Origin: Takakia lepidozioides
Lineage: Eukaryota; Streptophyta; Takakiopsida; Takakiales; Takakiaceae
Assembly (NCBI GenBank): GCA_030704615.1
Contig: CM060732.1
Coordinates: 75,127,053 to 75,191,052 of the forward strand
DNA length: 64,000 nt
Direction of reading: 5' to 3'
The notes beneath the pieces are model-generated. The model ran no database searches, was not told where the DNA came from, and was given only the letters and a program-made list of their open reading frames with translations. This document shows, piece by piece, positions 45,130-56,660 of the stretch. The translations under genes and the position numbers were made by a program. The stretch's first letter is position 1; every line of letters starts with the position of its first letter.

Positions 45130-45655
45130 TAGGTATTAACCCTCCAGGGGGTATATGAGCACAAAACAAATATTTATTTCATCTGGTCAGTCTCCAATGA
45201 GGAAGCATAAATTTCCAAATGTAGGTTTTCATTGGCATACACTTGAGAGGATAAAGGGGGGTTTTGTTGTTTGTTGTTTGTTTTTGTTGTTTTTGGAAAC
45301 AGGTACTGTGGCCCTGAAAGCTTTATTGAAGTTATTGAAGGGAAAAAATAAAAACCCTTGTGCGCCCGAAGGCTGCCATAAGGCATGCCGCATTGGTGAC
45401 CATGCCGGATATCAAAAGAACTGTAGCGAGAAAATACCTATCCCAGGTAAGGGTGGGAGAAAACCCCCATGATAACGAAGAAGTGGGATCACTTCGACAA
45501 CTAACTGCAAGCCTGTTGACTGCTGAATACAGGAGGACTTCCAAGCCTAACAAATCTGAAGGCCATAACGGCGACAAGCCCTAGGGGGTCTTGACGGTAA
45601 ACTGGGGTTGAACGGAAGGACTGATAACAGTGGGGAGAGAAGCAGAGGTGGGGGA
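45130..45655. other. No gene recognised
   Basis: Contains TTGTTGTTTG low-complexity sequence and a frame with a loose cysteine/histidine spacing (near 45375) that does not satisfy a CCHC knuckle. Confidence 0.4.
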
Positions 45656-45659
45656 GTGA

Positions 45660-46177
45660 AGAAGAAGCAGGGGCAAGGATCAGCAATGCGAAAAATGAAG
45701 GAGAAGAAGAAGCTGAAGGGAGTCTATCTATGAAAATGGGGTCTAGATCCTGAGGAAGGCCTGATGTGCCTCCAATTAATGTCAGATATGTGAAACTCAG
45801 AGGAGGCCGAAGAGCCTAGCTCTATGCCCCTGTCAACACTGTGGAATTCCGTCTGCCCATATACAGGAGAGATCATCAGTGCAGTGACAAAGGATCCCAC
45901 ACTTCCCCCAGGTTGCTCGGAAGGTATGGAGAAGTCTTGGCTTGCGCTCGGGTTTCTTGGCGACCTCTGCACAAAGGGATGCCCAAGCTTTTTTAGCTGC
46001 CACTGTAAGATCAAAAGAGACCATGGTGAGGAGAGCACTAGGGGAAGTATTCTCGTATTTGATTGTCCAGTCACATCTTCCTTTCCAAGATTCCCTTTTC
46101 AAAACAAAAAAAGATAGGATAAATATGGTAGAAATTGAGAGTGGATGGATGCTTACAGTATGAGATTCTTCATCCAC
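45660..46177 (-). pseudogene. Second LINE 3'-end relic
   Basis: Minus-strand peptides AAKKAWASLCAEVAKKPE and TFRATWGKCGILCH correspond to ARKAWAKFCADVEQSPR and TFRSTWARQGILYV of the 40663-41534 copy. The DINWRH end piece is also shared. Frames are broken. Confidence 0.6.
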
Positions 46178-46179
46178 CT

Positions 46180-46990
46180 AGACAAGATTCAATAGTGCCA
46201 GCTTAGTTATAGGCTGTTGTTTTTTCTCGTGTTTTTCCTTTTTGTGTATATGTATAATTATTTTTGGAAGAAAGGGGAGGAAGCCCTAAGTTGTACCAGC
46301 GAGTTGTTGTTACAATCGTTTCATCCAAAAATTTCCAAAAAACAAAAAGCATAAAATAAAATAAATCAAGAGAAACCCTTAAAATAAACAAAATAACAAT
46401 TAAATAGTTCTCTGATAGAGTTATGCGCAAGCTACCACACAAGTTGGCTTTGCTTACAATTTACAGATTCATCATCCAACATCCATCTCATGTACGAATG
46501 AGAAAGGTCACATTCGGTGTTTAAAGCGTAGAAACAGCAGCTACATCATTCATCCATCCACACACACATTCGTCTTCCAGTAGGATGAAAAAGATGGTCA
46601 CATCTCTGTATTCAAGAAGCGGAGCGTCGGTACCCTCGTTCCCAAGTCCCAATTGCCGATGTTCCAATGTTCCCTGGTTCATCCATGGACTGAGCGAATG
46701 CTGTTCATCCGAGATTCTCAGCATTCATCTAAGAAGGGACCAACTGGAACCACGCCAGCTTCTGTTCATCCAGAATGTGAAGGCGAGGGATGGATGAAGG
46801 GGGACAGAGAGCGGGAGCGTTCCCGGGAGTTCCCAGAGAACAGTTGAGGGGAGAGTGTGCGCAGGGCGAGAGCAGGAGGGAGAGGAGAGCGAGTCCTTGA
46901 GAGCTGAAGGGGGGGGGGGCCGGCGAGGCGATGGTGTGGGGGCAGTTCGGGGGAGAGACGAGGCTGCATTTGCATAGCTAGGGTGCAGCA
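46180..46990 (+). promoter_or_regulatory. Upstream region of the SIN3-like gene
   Basis: Presumed promoter and leader. It contains several ATCCATCC/GGATGAA words (46500-46800) and a G run at about 46908-46918. No TATA box could be assigned with confidence. Confidence 0.4.
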
Positions 46991-49900
46991 ATGAAGCGCG
47001 CGAGGGACGAGACTGGGGCAGGGCCGCCGGGGAAGAGAGCAGCTGGATCGGCAAGGGGAGAAACATCGGAGGCGGCACTGCAGGTTGCGTCAGGGCAGCG
47101 GCTCACAACTGATGATGCCTTGGCGTATCTGAAGGCAGTGAAGGACAAATTTAAGGATGACAAGGAGAAGTATGATGAGTTTCTGGAAGTTATGAAAGAC
47201 TTCAAGGCGCAGAGGATTGATACTGCGGGGGTGATCACAAGAGTGAAGGAGCTGTTCAAGGGGCACCGTGCGCTCATACTTGGTTTCAACACCTTCTTAC
47301 CGAAGGGGTATGAAATCACCTTGCCTCTGGAGGAGGACAAGAAACAGCCAGTGGAGTTTGACCAGGCAATCAACTATGTGAACAAGATCAAGGCGCGGTT
47401 TCAGACTGATGAGCAGGTTTACAAGGCCTTTCTGGAGATCCTCAACATGTATCGCAAAGGGAACAAGTCTATAAGTGAAGTGTACCAGGAGGTGGCCTCT
47501 CTCTTTCAAAATCATGCAGATCTGCTGGAAGAGTTCACCTACTTTCTCCCCGACTCAACAGGCCCTCCTGTGTCGACTGTTACTCACCCTCCTTCCAGGC
47601 CGGTGAACCAGAATACACGGCGAGAGGAGAAAACCTTTGCAGGTCCAGCACGTCACCCTGGCGAGAAAATTGTGAGCAAGAGGGAGAAGGCTGCTGCTGC
47701 TGTGCATGGCGAACGTGCGGAGAGACCTGTCGAAAGAGAGGTTGAGCGGTCCTCGATTCGACCGGACAAGGATCGCAAGAAGGGGGACAAAGAAAGAGAG
47801 AAGAAGGATGATATGGAGAGTTTGGAACGGGACAGGGAGGAAGGTGGACAAAGGGAGAAGGAAAAGGATTTGGACGCCATGCAGAGATTGCCTCACAAGC
47901 GAAAATCTGCTCGGCGGGCTGATGAACTTATTCGCAAGCAATCTCAGGCAGGTGAAGGTGTCGAAGGCTTCGCAGGGCAGGCGGCCGCACCTTCTTTGGA
48001 GGACAAAAAACTTGTAAAGAGTGGCACAAGCCTCCAGTATGCCTTTTTTGACAAGGTGAAATCAAGGTTGCGCAATCGGGATACTTATCAAGAATTTCTG
48101 AAGTGCCTCAACATTTTCAGCCAGGAAATCATCAGCCGCGTTGAGCTGCAAAGTCTGGTGAGCGACATTTTGGGAAAGCATGCGGACCTCATGGAAGGCT
48201 TCAATGAGTTCCTTTCGCACTGTGAGAACGTTGAGGGCTATTTGGCTGGGGTGTTCAGTGGCCGGAAGTTGGGAGATTTTGGTGAAGAAGCACCACTGAA
48301 GCCCAAGATTGAGAAAGACAAAGAAAGGGACAGGGACAGGGACAGGGAGAAGGATCGCGAAAAAGATAGGGAGAGGGATAGAGACCGTGAAAGAGACAGA
48401 GACAAAGAGAGGGAGAGAGACAAGATGGGCGCCCACCCTCCCAAGGAAGGCACTCATAAGGTTTCCATAATCCCCAGCAAGGACAAGTACATCAACAAGC
48501 CCATCTCGGAGCTTGATCTGTCCAACTGTGAGCGCTGTACTCCCAGCTATCGACTACTGCCGAAGAATTATCCAAGGCCAGTATCCAGTCATCGCACAGC
48601 TTTGGCCAATGCAGTGCTGAATGACAGCTGGGTGTCAGTCACGTCGGGTAGTGAAGACTATTCCTTCAAGCACATGCGCAAGAATCAGTATGAGGAGAGC
48701 CTGTTTCGATGCGAAGATGACCGATTTGAACTTGACATGCTGCTGGAGTCAACCTCAGTCACTGCAAAGCTTGTGGGGGATTATGTGGACAAGATACCGG
48801 ACTCGACTCTGAAGCAAGAGTCTCCATTTCGTGTGGACGAGTACCTTTCTGCCATAAACTTAAGGTGCATTGAGCGTATATATGGGGATCATGGACTCGA
48901 CATTATTGATATACTAAGGAAGAATCCAGCCTCGGCAATGCCCGTGATTTACAGCCGTCTCAGACAGAAGCAGGACGAATGGTCGAAATGTAGAACAGAC
49001 ATGAACAAGGTATGGGCTGAAGTGTATGCCAAAAACTACTACAAGGCCCTTGACCACCGCAGTTTCTACTTCAGACAGCAAGACAAGAAGAGCCTTAGTA
49101 CAAAGGGTTTGTTGGCAGAAATTAAGGAGGTGAATGAAAAGAAAAGGAGGGAAGATGATACGATGCTTGCTATTGCAGCTGGGAACCGTCGACCATTGCT
49201 TCCAGACCTAAGGTTTGAGTATCTGGATGCTGCAATTCATGAAGATTTGTATCAGATCATCAAGTACTCATCTGAGGAAATTAGTACCACAACAGAGCAG
49301 TCTGAGAAGATAATGAGGATTTGGACAACTTTCTTAGAGCCCATGTTTGGGATACCACCTCGGCCTCACGGTGCGGAGGACATGGAGGAGGCTGCCAAGT
49401 TGAAGGCTTTAGAGCCGAGAGGGAGTGGCACGAGTGCCAGGGAAAGCGGTTCCAGTGAAGGTGTTGACAACACTCCCGATGCTGTAGGATCAGCTACTGA
49501 CGTCAAGGCAGTGAACGCCTTAGCGATGGATGAGGTTGCAACAGCTACCAGCAATTTTGATACAGACATTGCCGAAAGGACTGGGTTTGGAGAAACCTCT
49601 GTTACGAATGGGGAGGCTGTCTTTACAACAACCGGTGGGGATACCAAGCAGGGGGGATTAGAATCTACTCGCCTTGTCAGTGAGGGACCTCTAGGGGGAG
49701 ACAAACTGCAGGTGTTGAGTGTACCAGATTCTCTCAAGCCATCTAGTGAAAGCAAGACAGACAATAATGCAGTGATTGCCATCAGGTCTAGTATAGAAGA
49801 GGCTGGAGGTACCGGAGTTGTGGCCAGTGGAACGACAGTTGGAGGACCATCCCAATTGTTCTTGCAAGAGTCTGGCCGCATTGGCACAGACATGGCCATC

Positions 49901-51490
49901 AGAAAGCAACTGAACATTGCGGCAGAGACACCTGAAGGTGATGGGAGGTCCAGTGGTGGTGTGGGTCAGAGCAAGCCTGTGGGGTTGAAGTTGGAGGAGA
50001 CTGAGAGGAGTGGGGTCCTTGCTAGGGCAGAAAGGGAAGAAGGGGAGCTTTCGCCTTCCCCTGAGTTAGAGGACAGAAATAAGCTTGGTTTGATGAGTGG
50101 CATCAGAAAGTATGGACCTGGCCACATTTTGGAAGAGAATGGTGTGTTAAAGGAATTTGTGCAGGATGATGAGGATGTGGAAGGTGTTGGTGGAACAGAA
50201 GGGGAGCATGATGCTGATGCTGATGATGAAGGAGAGGAGAGTCCCCAAAAATCAAGTGAAGACAGCGACAATGCATCAGAAGCTGGGGAGGAAGTCTCTG
50301 GGAGTGAGTCTGGTGACGAGCAGTCAGAGCATGAGGAGGAGGAAGAGGAGGAGGAGGAGGATGAGCAGGAAGGCAAGGCCGAAAGTGAGGGCGAGGCAGA
50401 AGGCATGGCAGATGCTGATGACGGAGAAGGGGATGGCAACTCATCCCTGGCATCACCAGACCGTTCATTCTCTATGTGCAAGCCGCTGGCTGCGCATGCA
50501 GCTTCAGCTGATGCCTTGGTTGTTGCTCCTCACAACAGAAAAGACGGAAGGATTTTCTACGGTAATGATCTTTTCTATGTTCTTTTCAGGCTCCATCAGA
50601 CCCTCTATGAGCGCATACTGTCTGCCAAGACAAATGCAATGACTGCAGAGCAGAAGTGGAAATCAATGAAGGACACTGTGGCGCCAAATCTTTATGTGCG
50701 ATTCATGCAGGTTCTCTACAGCCTGCTTGATGGATCGGTGGATAATGCTAAGTTTGAGGATGAGTGTCGGGCAATCATTGGTACTCAGTCCTATGTGTTG
50801 TTCACACTGGACAAACTCATTTTTAAGCTGGTAAAACAACTGCAATCAGCTGCCTCTGATGACGTGGCAAACAAGCTCTTGGGTCTTCATTCATATGAGA
50901 AAGCAGGGGAGGCCGTTGACCTGGTCTACCATGCGAATGCATGTGTTCTTCTGCATGATGAGAACATATATCGGATGGAGCATAGATCAAATCCTAGTGA
51001 GTTGCTCATCCAGCTCATGGAGGGGGGACCTGAGAAGCTTGATGTTCCTGGCAATGCATTGGAGTTCTCTTTCCAGACTTATTTAGATGAATTTCTTCTT
51101 TCGGTTCCAACCATGAAGAGTCACCGCGTCTTTTTGGCGCGGAATAAGAAGAACAAATCTGCAGAGGAGGCTTATGCAGCAAACCAGAATGTGATGGTAA
51201 ATGTGAGGGTTGTGAATGGTTTGGAGTACAAAATTTCCTGCCACACATCGAAGGTCTCCTATGTGCTCGATACTGAGGATCTGTTCATGCGGTATGGGCG
51301 ACGGCGTGTTCGAGCTGACCCTGTTGCCTTTGAGCGTAAGGAATGCCGACGGCGTCACCTTTTTGGGGAATGGATTGACAAACGAACTAATGCTCACAAT
51401 GACAGGTATGTTGTGTATCAGCCGGATCAGCCCTTATTGCAACCTAAACCTGCCAATTTAAAACTGTTTGTTCTTTTTAGTTGCTATTGA
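46991..51490 (+). CDS. SNL: SIN3-like transcriptional corepressor
   Basis: An uninterrupted 1499-residue frame starts MKRARDETG and matches plant SIN3-like (SNL) proteins. PAH1 is at about residues 40-105 (LTTDDALAYLKAVKDKF, FKGHRALILGFNTFLPKGY), PAH2 at about 121-187 and PAH3 at about 349-413. The HDAC-interacting domain is at about 503-600 (CERCTPSYRLLPKNYPRP, NDSWVSVTSGSEDYSFKHMR). The C-terminal SIN3 domain starts near 1187 (FYGNDLFYVLFRLHQTLYERIL). Low-complexity stretches are an Arg/Asp/Glu tract (nt 48310-48425) and an acidic tract (nt 50320-50410). The protein scaffolds histone deacetylase complexes for gene repression. Angiosperm SNL genes have many introns; here none is needed. A possible donor (CAG/GTATGT at 51405) suggests that the last 28 residues may be intron read-through and that a short terminal exon lies downstream. 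Confidence 0.93.
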   Translation: MKRARDETGAGPPGKRAAGSARGETSEAALQVASGQRLTTDDALAYLKAVKDKFKDDKEKYDEFLEVMKDFKAQRIDTAGVITRVKELFKGHRALILGFNTFLPKGYEITLPLEEDKKQPVEFDQAINYVNKIKARFQTDEQVYKAFLEILNMYRKGNKSISEVYQEVASLFQNHADLLEEFTYFLPDSTGPPVSTVTHPPSRPVNQNTRREEKTFAGPARHPGEKIVSKREKAAAAVHGERAERPVEREVERSSIRPDKDRKKGDKEREKKDDMESLERDREEGGQREKEKDLDAMQRLPHKRKSARRADELIRKQSQAGEGVEGFAGQAAAPSLEDKKLVKSGTSLQYAFFDKVKSRLRNRDTYQEFLKCLNIFSQEIISRVELQSLVSDILGKHADLMEGFNEFLSHCENVEGYLAGVFSGRKLGDFGEEAPLKPKIEKDKERDRDRDREKDREKDRERDRDRERDRDKERERDKMGAHPPKEGTHKVSIIPSKDKYINKPISELDLSNCERCTPSYRLLPKNYPRPVSSHRTALANAVLNDSWVSVTSGSEDYSFKHMRKNQYEESLFRCEDDRFELDMLLESTSVTAKLVGDYVDKIPDSTLKQESPFRVDEYLSAINLRCIERIYGDHGLDIIDILRKNPASAMPVIYSRLRQKQDEWSKCRTDMNKVWAEVYAKNYYKALDHRSFYFRQQDKKSLSTKGLLAEIKEVNEKKRREDDTMLAIAAGNRRPLLPDLRFEYLDAAIHEDLYQIIKYSSEEISTTTEQSEKIMRIWTTFLEPMFGIPPRPHGAEDMEEAAKLKALEPRGSGTSARESGSSEGVDNTPDAVGSATDVKAVNALAMDEVATATSNFDTDIAERTGFGETSVTNGEAVFTTTGGDTKQGGLESTRLVSEGPLGGDKLQVLSVPDSLKPSSESKTDNNAVIAIRSSIEEAGGTGVVASGTTVGGPSQLFLQESGRIGTDMAIRKQLNIAAETPEGDGRSSGGVGQSKPVGLKLEETERSGVLARAEREEGELSPSPELEDRNKLGLMSGIRKYGPGHILEENGVLKEFVQDDEDVEGVGGTEGEHDADADDEGEESPQKSSEDSDNASEAGEEVSGSESGDEQSEHEEEEEEEEEDEQEGKAESEGEAEGMADADDGEGDGNSSLASPDRSFSMCKPLAAHAASADALVVAPHNRKDGRIFYGNDLFYVLFRLHQTLYERILSAKTNAMTAEQKWKSMKDTVAPNLYVRFMQVLYSLLDGSVDNAKFEDECRAIIGTQSYVLFTLDKLIFKLVKQLQSAASDDVANKLLGLHSYEKAGEAVDLVYHANACVLLHDENIYRMEHRSNPSELLIQLMEGGPEKLDVPGNALEFSFQTYLDEFLLSVPTMKSHRVFLARNKKNKSAEEAYAANQNVMVNVRVVNGLEYKISCHTSKVSYVLDTEDLFMRYGRRRVRADPVAFERKECRRRHLFGEWIDKRTNAHNDRYVVYQPDQPLLQPKPANLKLFVLFSCY

Positions 51491-53351
51491 GCAAAGGTTT
51501 CTGACGCAGTATGTCGTGGTTTTGATGCAGTGTATCACATTCAGATACTTCCCACAATACAGTGGACTAGAGCAGGTTAATAAATCTCTCTCTCTCAGGT
51601 AACAATTCTGCTATTATTCTTGTCTCAAGCAAACTTGCTTGAGTAGATAGGTTACTTGAGCTGCACTCATAATGATAATGCATTTGTGCAATGGGCGATT
51701 CAGATAGGTGGCCGTCTGGGCATTGTTCTAGTAATCCTGGGCACTTGCTCTTTCAGGTAGTAAATTGGGAGTTGGCTGGGGCTTCGGTTTGGAACCTTTC
51801 TCTGGTGGCTAGCTCCTTATGAACTACATAGAAGAGGATCCAACTCTACTGCTGCAGTGAGCTGATAGGTGCAAACGCGAGTGCCATGCATGAGAGAAAA
51901 GGAGAGAGAGAGTACCCACCAAAAGAGTTATGGGACATGAATGCACAAGAAACAAACAAAGCACAAGGAAACCAGGCCTAGAGCACTACAGTAAGGCCAG
52001 GTGTGCAGAGGAGTCGAGGGGAAGCCCTTCTCTTTTTACTATAGTTTATTTTGTAATAAGAGAGGTAGAGAGACAAGGTTTTGCAGGTTGTCATACTGGT
52101 CCATGTAGATGACAGATGACATGTTGATGCAACAGAAAGAAAGCAAGAAAGTTGTGGGCTGCACTCATAAATACAATTCTGAACTGATTGTTTCGGATGT
52201 TGTCTATTACCTTGCAGATGGGCAAGCTCTCGTGAAGGGGGTCAAGTTCCAGCTTTGGTGTCAGTTTTGTTGTATTTCTGGGAGAAAATGACTATGGCCC
52301 TCTTGGCAAACTCAGGGCCCTCATACTTGTTATTGATTGCATCCTTTGCTTTAAAGTCTTGGCAATTCTAGGAGATAGCATAGTGTTGAGAGCTTTAAAC
52401 TTTTGGGCATTGCTGAAAGATGGGCATGATGTTAGAGTTGAAACGGGAACATTAGAGCTCAAGTTACTGTTGCTCAAATGAATCAAACTTTTTGTAGGTA
52501 AGAGGGGGCTGTTCAGCTCATTTGCGAATGAATTGACAGTCAAAGTCCCCTCAAATGGATTCTGTTTGGTAAACACAAACTACATTGTATTGTTGATCAA
52601 GAAAGTCAGTCACCTGGGGTCTCTCATGATACCCACCTTCGGCCTTCTCACATGTTGGGCATTGATTCAATCTTTTACTGCGCCAATTGCATCTTTGTTT
52701 CAGGACAAGCCTTGAATTACTGCTCTTGGTGTCATCTGTACCTCATAATGGTAGCTTGTTCCCATTCAGTCCTGTCCTGCACTGGTTTCCATGACCAAAG
52801 AGAACCCCAGTCCAAATTTTCTACACACTGCTCATTTGGTTTCTCCTCATTTGGTTTCTCTCGTCCCCAAAACAAGTTTGGTGACAGGAAACAAGTGTCA
52901 GATCCCCTGAATAGGCCCGCCCTCGGTAGGAAGGTGGCTCCCACATGATCTGATGACAGACAAAAGCTTGGACTACAACGATCCCTGCTGATCTCATCAG
53001 GTGGAATAGTGATGGAGAAGAAAGCTCATGGGGCCTTCACAGGTGATGGGATGAAGCAACAAAGGTTGGGCTGTTCATGTGACCTAAAGCAGCCAAAGCT
53101 TCGGGGGTGCCTGCATACACACTCGTGTTCCATCCCTGGTTTGGAGTTCTCTCAAAGTTGCTTCCCTGGCGTTCAAGCGGGGTTCTTGTGGGAGGGTCGA
53201 GGGGGGAGGGAAGAGCTGGAGGAGGAAGAAGAAGGTTGATAATGTCTGGGATTGTGTTGAAGATCGGGTTGTTGGTGTAGTTGGGCTCGTTTGGCATTGC
53301 TGTTCTCGCTCGCGTGTGTGTGTGCGGATTTGGGGATTGTTGGGTTGGGTG
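51491..53351. other. Intergenic region, SIN3-like 3' flank and serine racemase promoter
   Basis: No gene recognised. It may include a terminal SIN3-like exon near 51525. A GT-rich segment lies at about 53310-53330, shortly before the serine racemase start. Confidence 0.45.
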
Positions 53352-56155
53352 ATGGAAGGGGTAAGGGAGGCGAATGAAAAGCGGGGTGCAGAGGTGGGGT
53401 ATGCCGCAGATCTGGGCTCCGTGATGGAGGCCAGCAAGCGCATTGCGCCCTACGTGCACGTGACGCCGGTTGTGACTTCTTCGACGCTGGATGCTCTTGC
53501 AGGCTGCAAGCTCTTCTTCAAGTGTGAGCTGTTGCAGAAGGGGTATGTGTGCAGCGTTTGTCTCAAATTGCTGTTCTGTCTCTGATTCTACGTCTGGAAT
53601 TGTGCGAAAATGTATTGGAATCGTGATACCGCTCAGAATTTCCCACAGAAATTGACGCGGGCCTCTTGTGTAACACGATCGATGAGGGTGGGCGGGCATG
53701 ATGCTGCAAGATCGGAGCACCTCATCTCCCGCAGTTCCTCATCTATAAATCTCAGTCTCTGTCCGGTATCGGGACTGAGTGACATCGTATCCCAGAGGAC
53801 GACCATTTGCTACCGGGCGAAGGCGACAATGCCTCTGGGGGGCTTCAACCTCGGGCAACCATCGTAAGCAGGGATAGTTGTTTAACGCATCACAATTTCA
53901 TCGTAGTTGTTTTCACTAGCGAATAGAATGCCATGCCTCTCAAGATAATAAACCAAGTCCTTGAAATGCACCAGACTGACGTTTCTTAGCACACTGCTCA
54001 GAAGACTGAGGCTGTGGTTCAGACTGCGGGACCCCCCTGAGATCAGTGATTGGTTGCCAATTAGCAGCCATCGACAATGGGTTTCTTCCGCCGGAGATCA
54101 CCATTTCTTTGAATGACTGGTCCTATTTCATTCTTACCAGTGTTGGCACATCTGTCTTTTTATTATTTCTATGACCCACATTGCAAGAGTCTCCTTTCTT
54201 AGCTTTTGGCCTTTATAACACTTGCAGCACTCATATGACCCCTCCATATTGAAGAATAAAACTCAAATAGTGTGTGGACGCAGAGGTGCGTTCAAGTTCA
54301 GAGGGGCTTGCAATGCCATTCTGTCGCTGTCTGAGCATGATGCGAGAAATGGTGTTCTTACGCATAGCAGGTGTTATTTTCATTCCTCTCTACTCTACTT
54401 CAATCCTGGGCTTTGAGTTTGGTTATCTCTTGCTTTTGGAGGCATAGGCCAATAGCACGTGATGCCGCAGGCAGTTCCTCAGGTGTTGAATTTTACTGAT
54501 GGAATGGATTTTAACCTTCTTTAGCTAGTTGTGGCAGATGCATTAGCTAGACTGTGTTCAAAATAGCCATTTGGCTGGAGAGATTGTAGGTGACACAATT
54601 CTGAGGAAAGTTTGCGGTTGAAGTGGCAATCATGCAGCAGCAGTGGCATTGGCTGCACAGATGCGGGGCATTCCGGCATACATTGTGGTCCCACAGAATG
54701 CACCTGCCTGCAAGCTTGAAAACATCAACCGCTATGGTGGTCAAGTCACTATGTGTGAGTCATCCATTCAGGCGAGAGAGAAACAAGCTGCCAGTGTGCA
54801 GAAAGATACTGGGGCTGTCCTCATCCATCCCTTCAACAACCCTCACGTCATCAGGTGTTGGTTATCGCTCTCTTGTCATGGTGACTGTTTCTGACAGAAT
54901 GTAAAGGAGGAAACATGAAGGGGGAAACCTGAAGTAATCAGTAATACCAACACCAAACTTGTTCTCCTAAGGAGAAATTTCCCTGGTTCATGTTGTTTGT
55001 TGATGTCTGATTTTTCTTTTTCATACATCCAAAAACTCCTCTTGTTTGTGTGCATTGACAGTGGGCAAGGTACCATCGCTGTTGAGTTTTTGGAGCAAGT
55101 TCCCCTACTGGATGCCATAGTTGTGCCGATCAGCGGTAAGGTTTGCTACAAACAAGCATTTGCGAATGCTTTGTGGGTTCATAAGCTTTGCTAGGATTCA
55201 GAGCCACTGACAAGCACCACAATCTTTTGATTTTTGGGGATAGTAACAAAGCAAAACTACTTCCATGATTGTTGAAACATTGCATTCATCCTCCCCTATT
55301 ACCCCTTTGTGCACCCTCCTCTCCTACCACTTTTACCTTGTATTTATCTGTTTGGGATCACTTCCAAAGTTCAGTGGTGTAGGGAGTCCAAAATGCTCCA
55401 ACTGTCAGCTTGAGGCATCTATTTTCCCAGGGGGTGGCTTGATCTCAGGAATCTCGGTGGCTGCTAAAGCAATCAAACCTGATATCAAAATCATAGCGGC
55501 TGAGCCGTCAGGAGCTGATGATGCAGCGCGATCAAAAGTGGCTGGAGAAATTATCACCCTCTCCCATCCTAACACTATTGCAGATGGATTGCGAGCTTCC
55601 TTGGGTGATCTTACATGGTACGCAACTATTACCTCGTCATAACTTACTCTTGGACATCATGCAGTGATTGTACTGTATAATGAACGTTTGAATGACTAGA
55701 AAATCAAATCCACCTGTATCTCAGTTTATTAGCAGATTTATGTTGACCTTTTTGGAGTACATATCAGTTAAACTACCCAGCATAAATTGCTCCTGTTAAA
55801 GTAATTGCACAATCCCAAGGAGGATGAAAGTAATACTATCTTTTTCACTTTAGCTTTGTGGATTGTTGTGCATCACTCTTGTGTTTAATTGGTGGCTACT
55901 TGCAGGCCGATTGTTAGAGATCTTGTACATGTTATCATCACAGTGGATGATGAGGAGATTGTTGCAGCTATGAAATTATGTTATGAGATATTAAAGCTGG
56001 CAGTGGAGCCAAGTGGCGCCATTGGGTTAGCGGTGATTTTGTCTAAGCAATTCCAAAGTGACTTTAAAACAAGGGACATTAAGAATATAGGCATAGTGCT
56101 GTCAGGAGGGAATGTTGATTTAAGGTCCTTGTGGGCAACCTTCAAATGTAGTTGA
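53352..56155 (+). CDS. SR: Serine racemase / serine-threonine dehydratase family
   Basis: Six exons: 53352-53542, 54284-54370, 54624-54854, 55062-55135, 55431-55617, 55906-56155; total 1020 nt, 339 residues, all with GT-AG introns. The fold-type II PLP enzyme motifs are present: catalytic Lys68 in GGAFKFRGA, SSGNHAAA at 92-99, the glycine loop SGGGL at 194-198, EPSGADDAA, and near the C-terminus EPSGAIGLA and LSGGNVDLRSLW. The whole chain aligns with plant serine racemase (331 residues in Arabidopsis), which interconverts L- and D-serine and can dehydrate serine. No transit peptide is apparent, so it is probably cytosolic. It is convergent with the saposin gene; the stop codons are about 500 bp apart. 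Confidence 0.95.
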
Positions 56156-56660
56156 TAAAGTAGGGCTATAGTTCTAGGAATCTTATATTCGCGAGTGATT
56201 ACAGCTTGACTGATAATAGATGATAGTGAGGTCAATCTTAGGGGCTGTGTCACCTTGTATATGTAGACCCTGTGAATCAGCAGCCTAGCATGTCCCAAGC
56301 AGTGACCAGTGGTAACTATGTGAATCAATTGGGAGATTTGAGATTATTCATTTTATAACAACCCCCTTAACAATATTTCAGAGCTCCTACATTTTCGGAT
56401 TTGTGATTCATGTAAAGTGTTGTCAGTCTCTCTTCCTACCACTTACGAGAGGTAGACCAGTTTGTAGTCCAATTCCTAAGTAAGATTTCATATGCACAAT
56501 TACTTTCTTAAGCAAGACATAAGAGTCAAGCATTCATCAACTCCTACCATACAATAAGTGCAGCAAGCTTTTTGACAGAGAACTGTATACGCGAGGGCAC
56601 TGTCAAGTTAAATACTTTCTGAGGGCCTCTACTGGTTGAAACTATCTGAATATTATATCT

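Noticed and set aside
45360-45430. CCHC zinc knuckle near 45375
   Set aside because: The cysteine/histidine spacing (C-x3-C-x4-H-x5-C) does not fit the knuckle, and the surrounding frame is not gag-like.
49366-50481. Minus-strand frames opposite the SIN3-like gene (Ser-rich)
   Set aside because: Antisense shadows of acidic Glu/Asp tracts.
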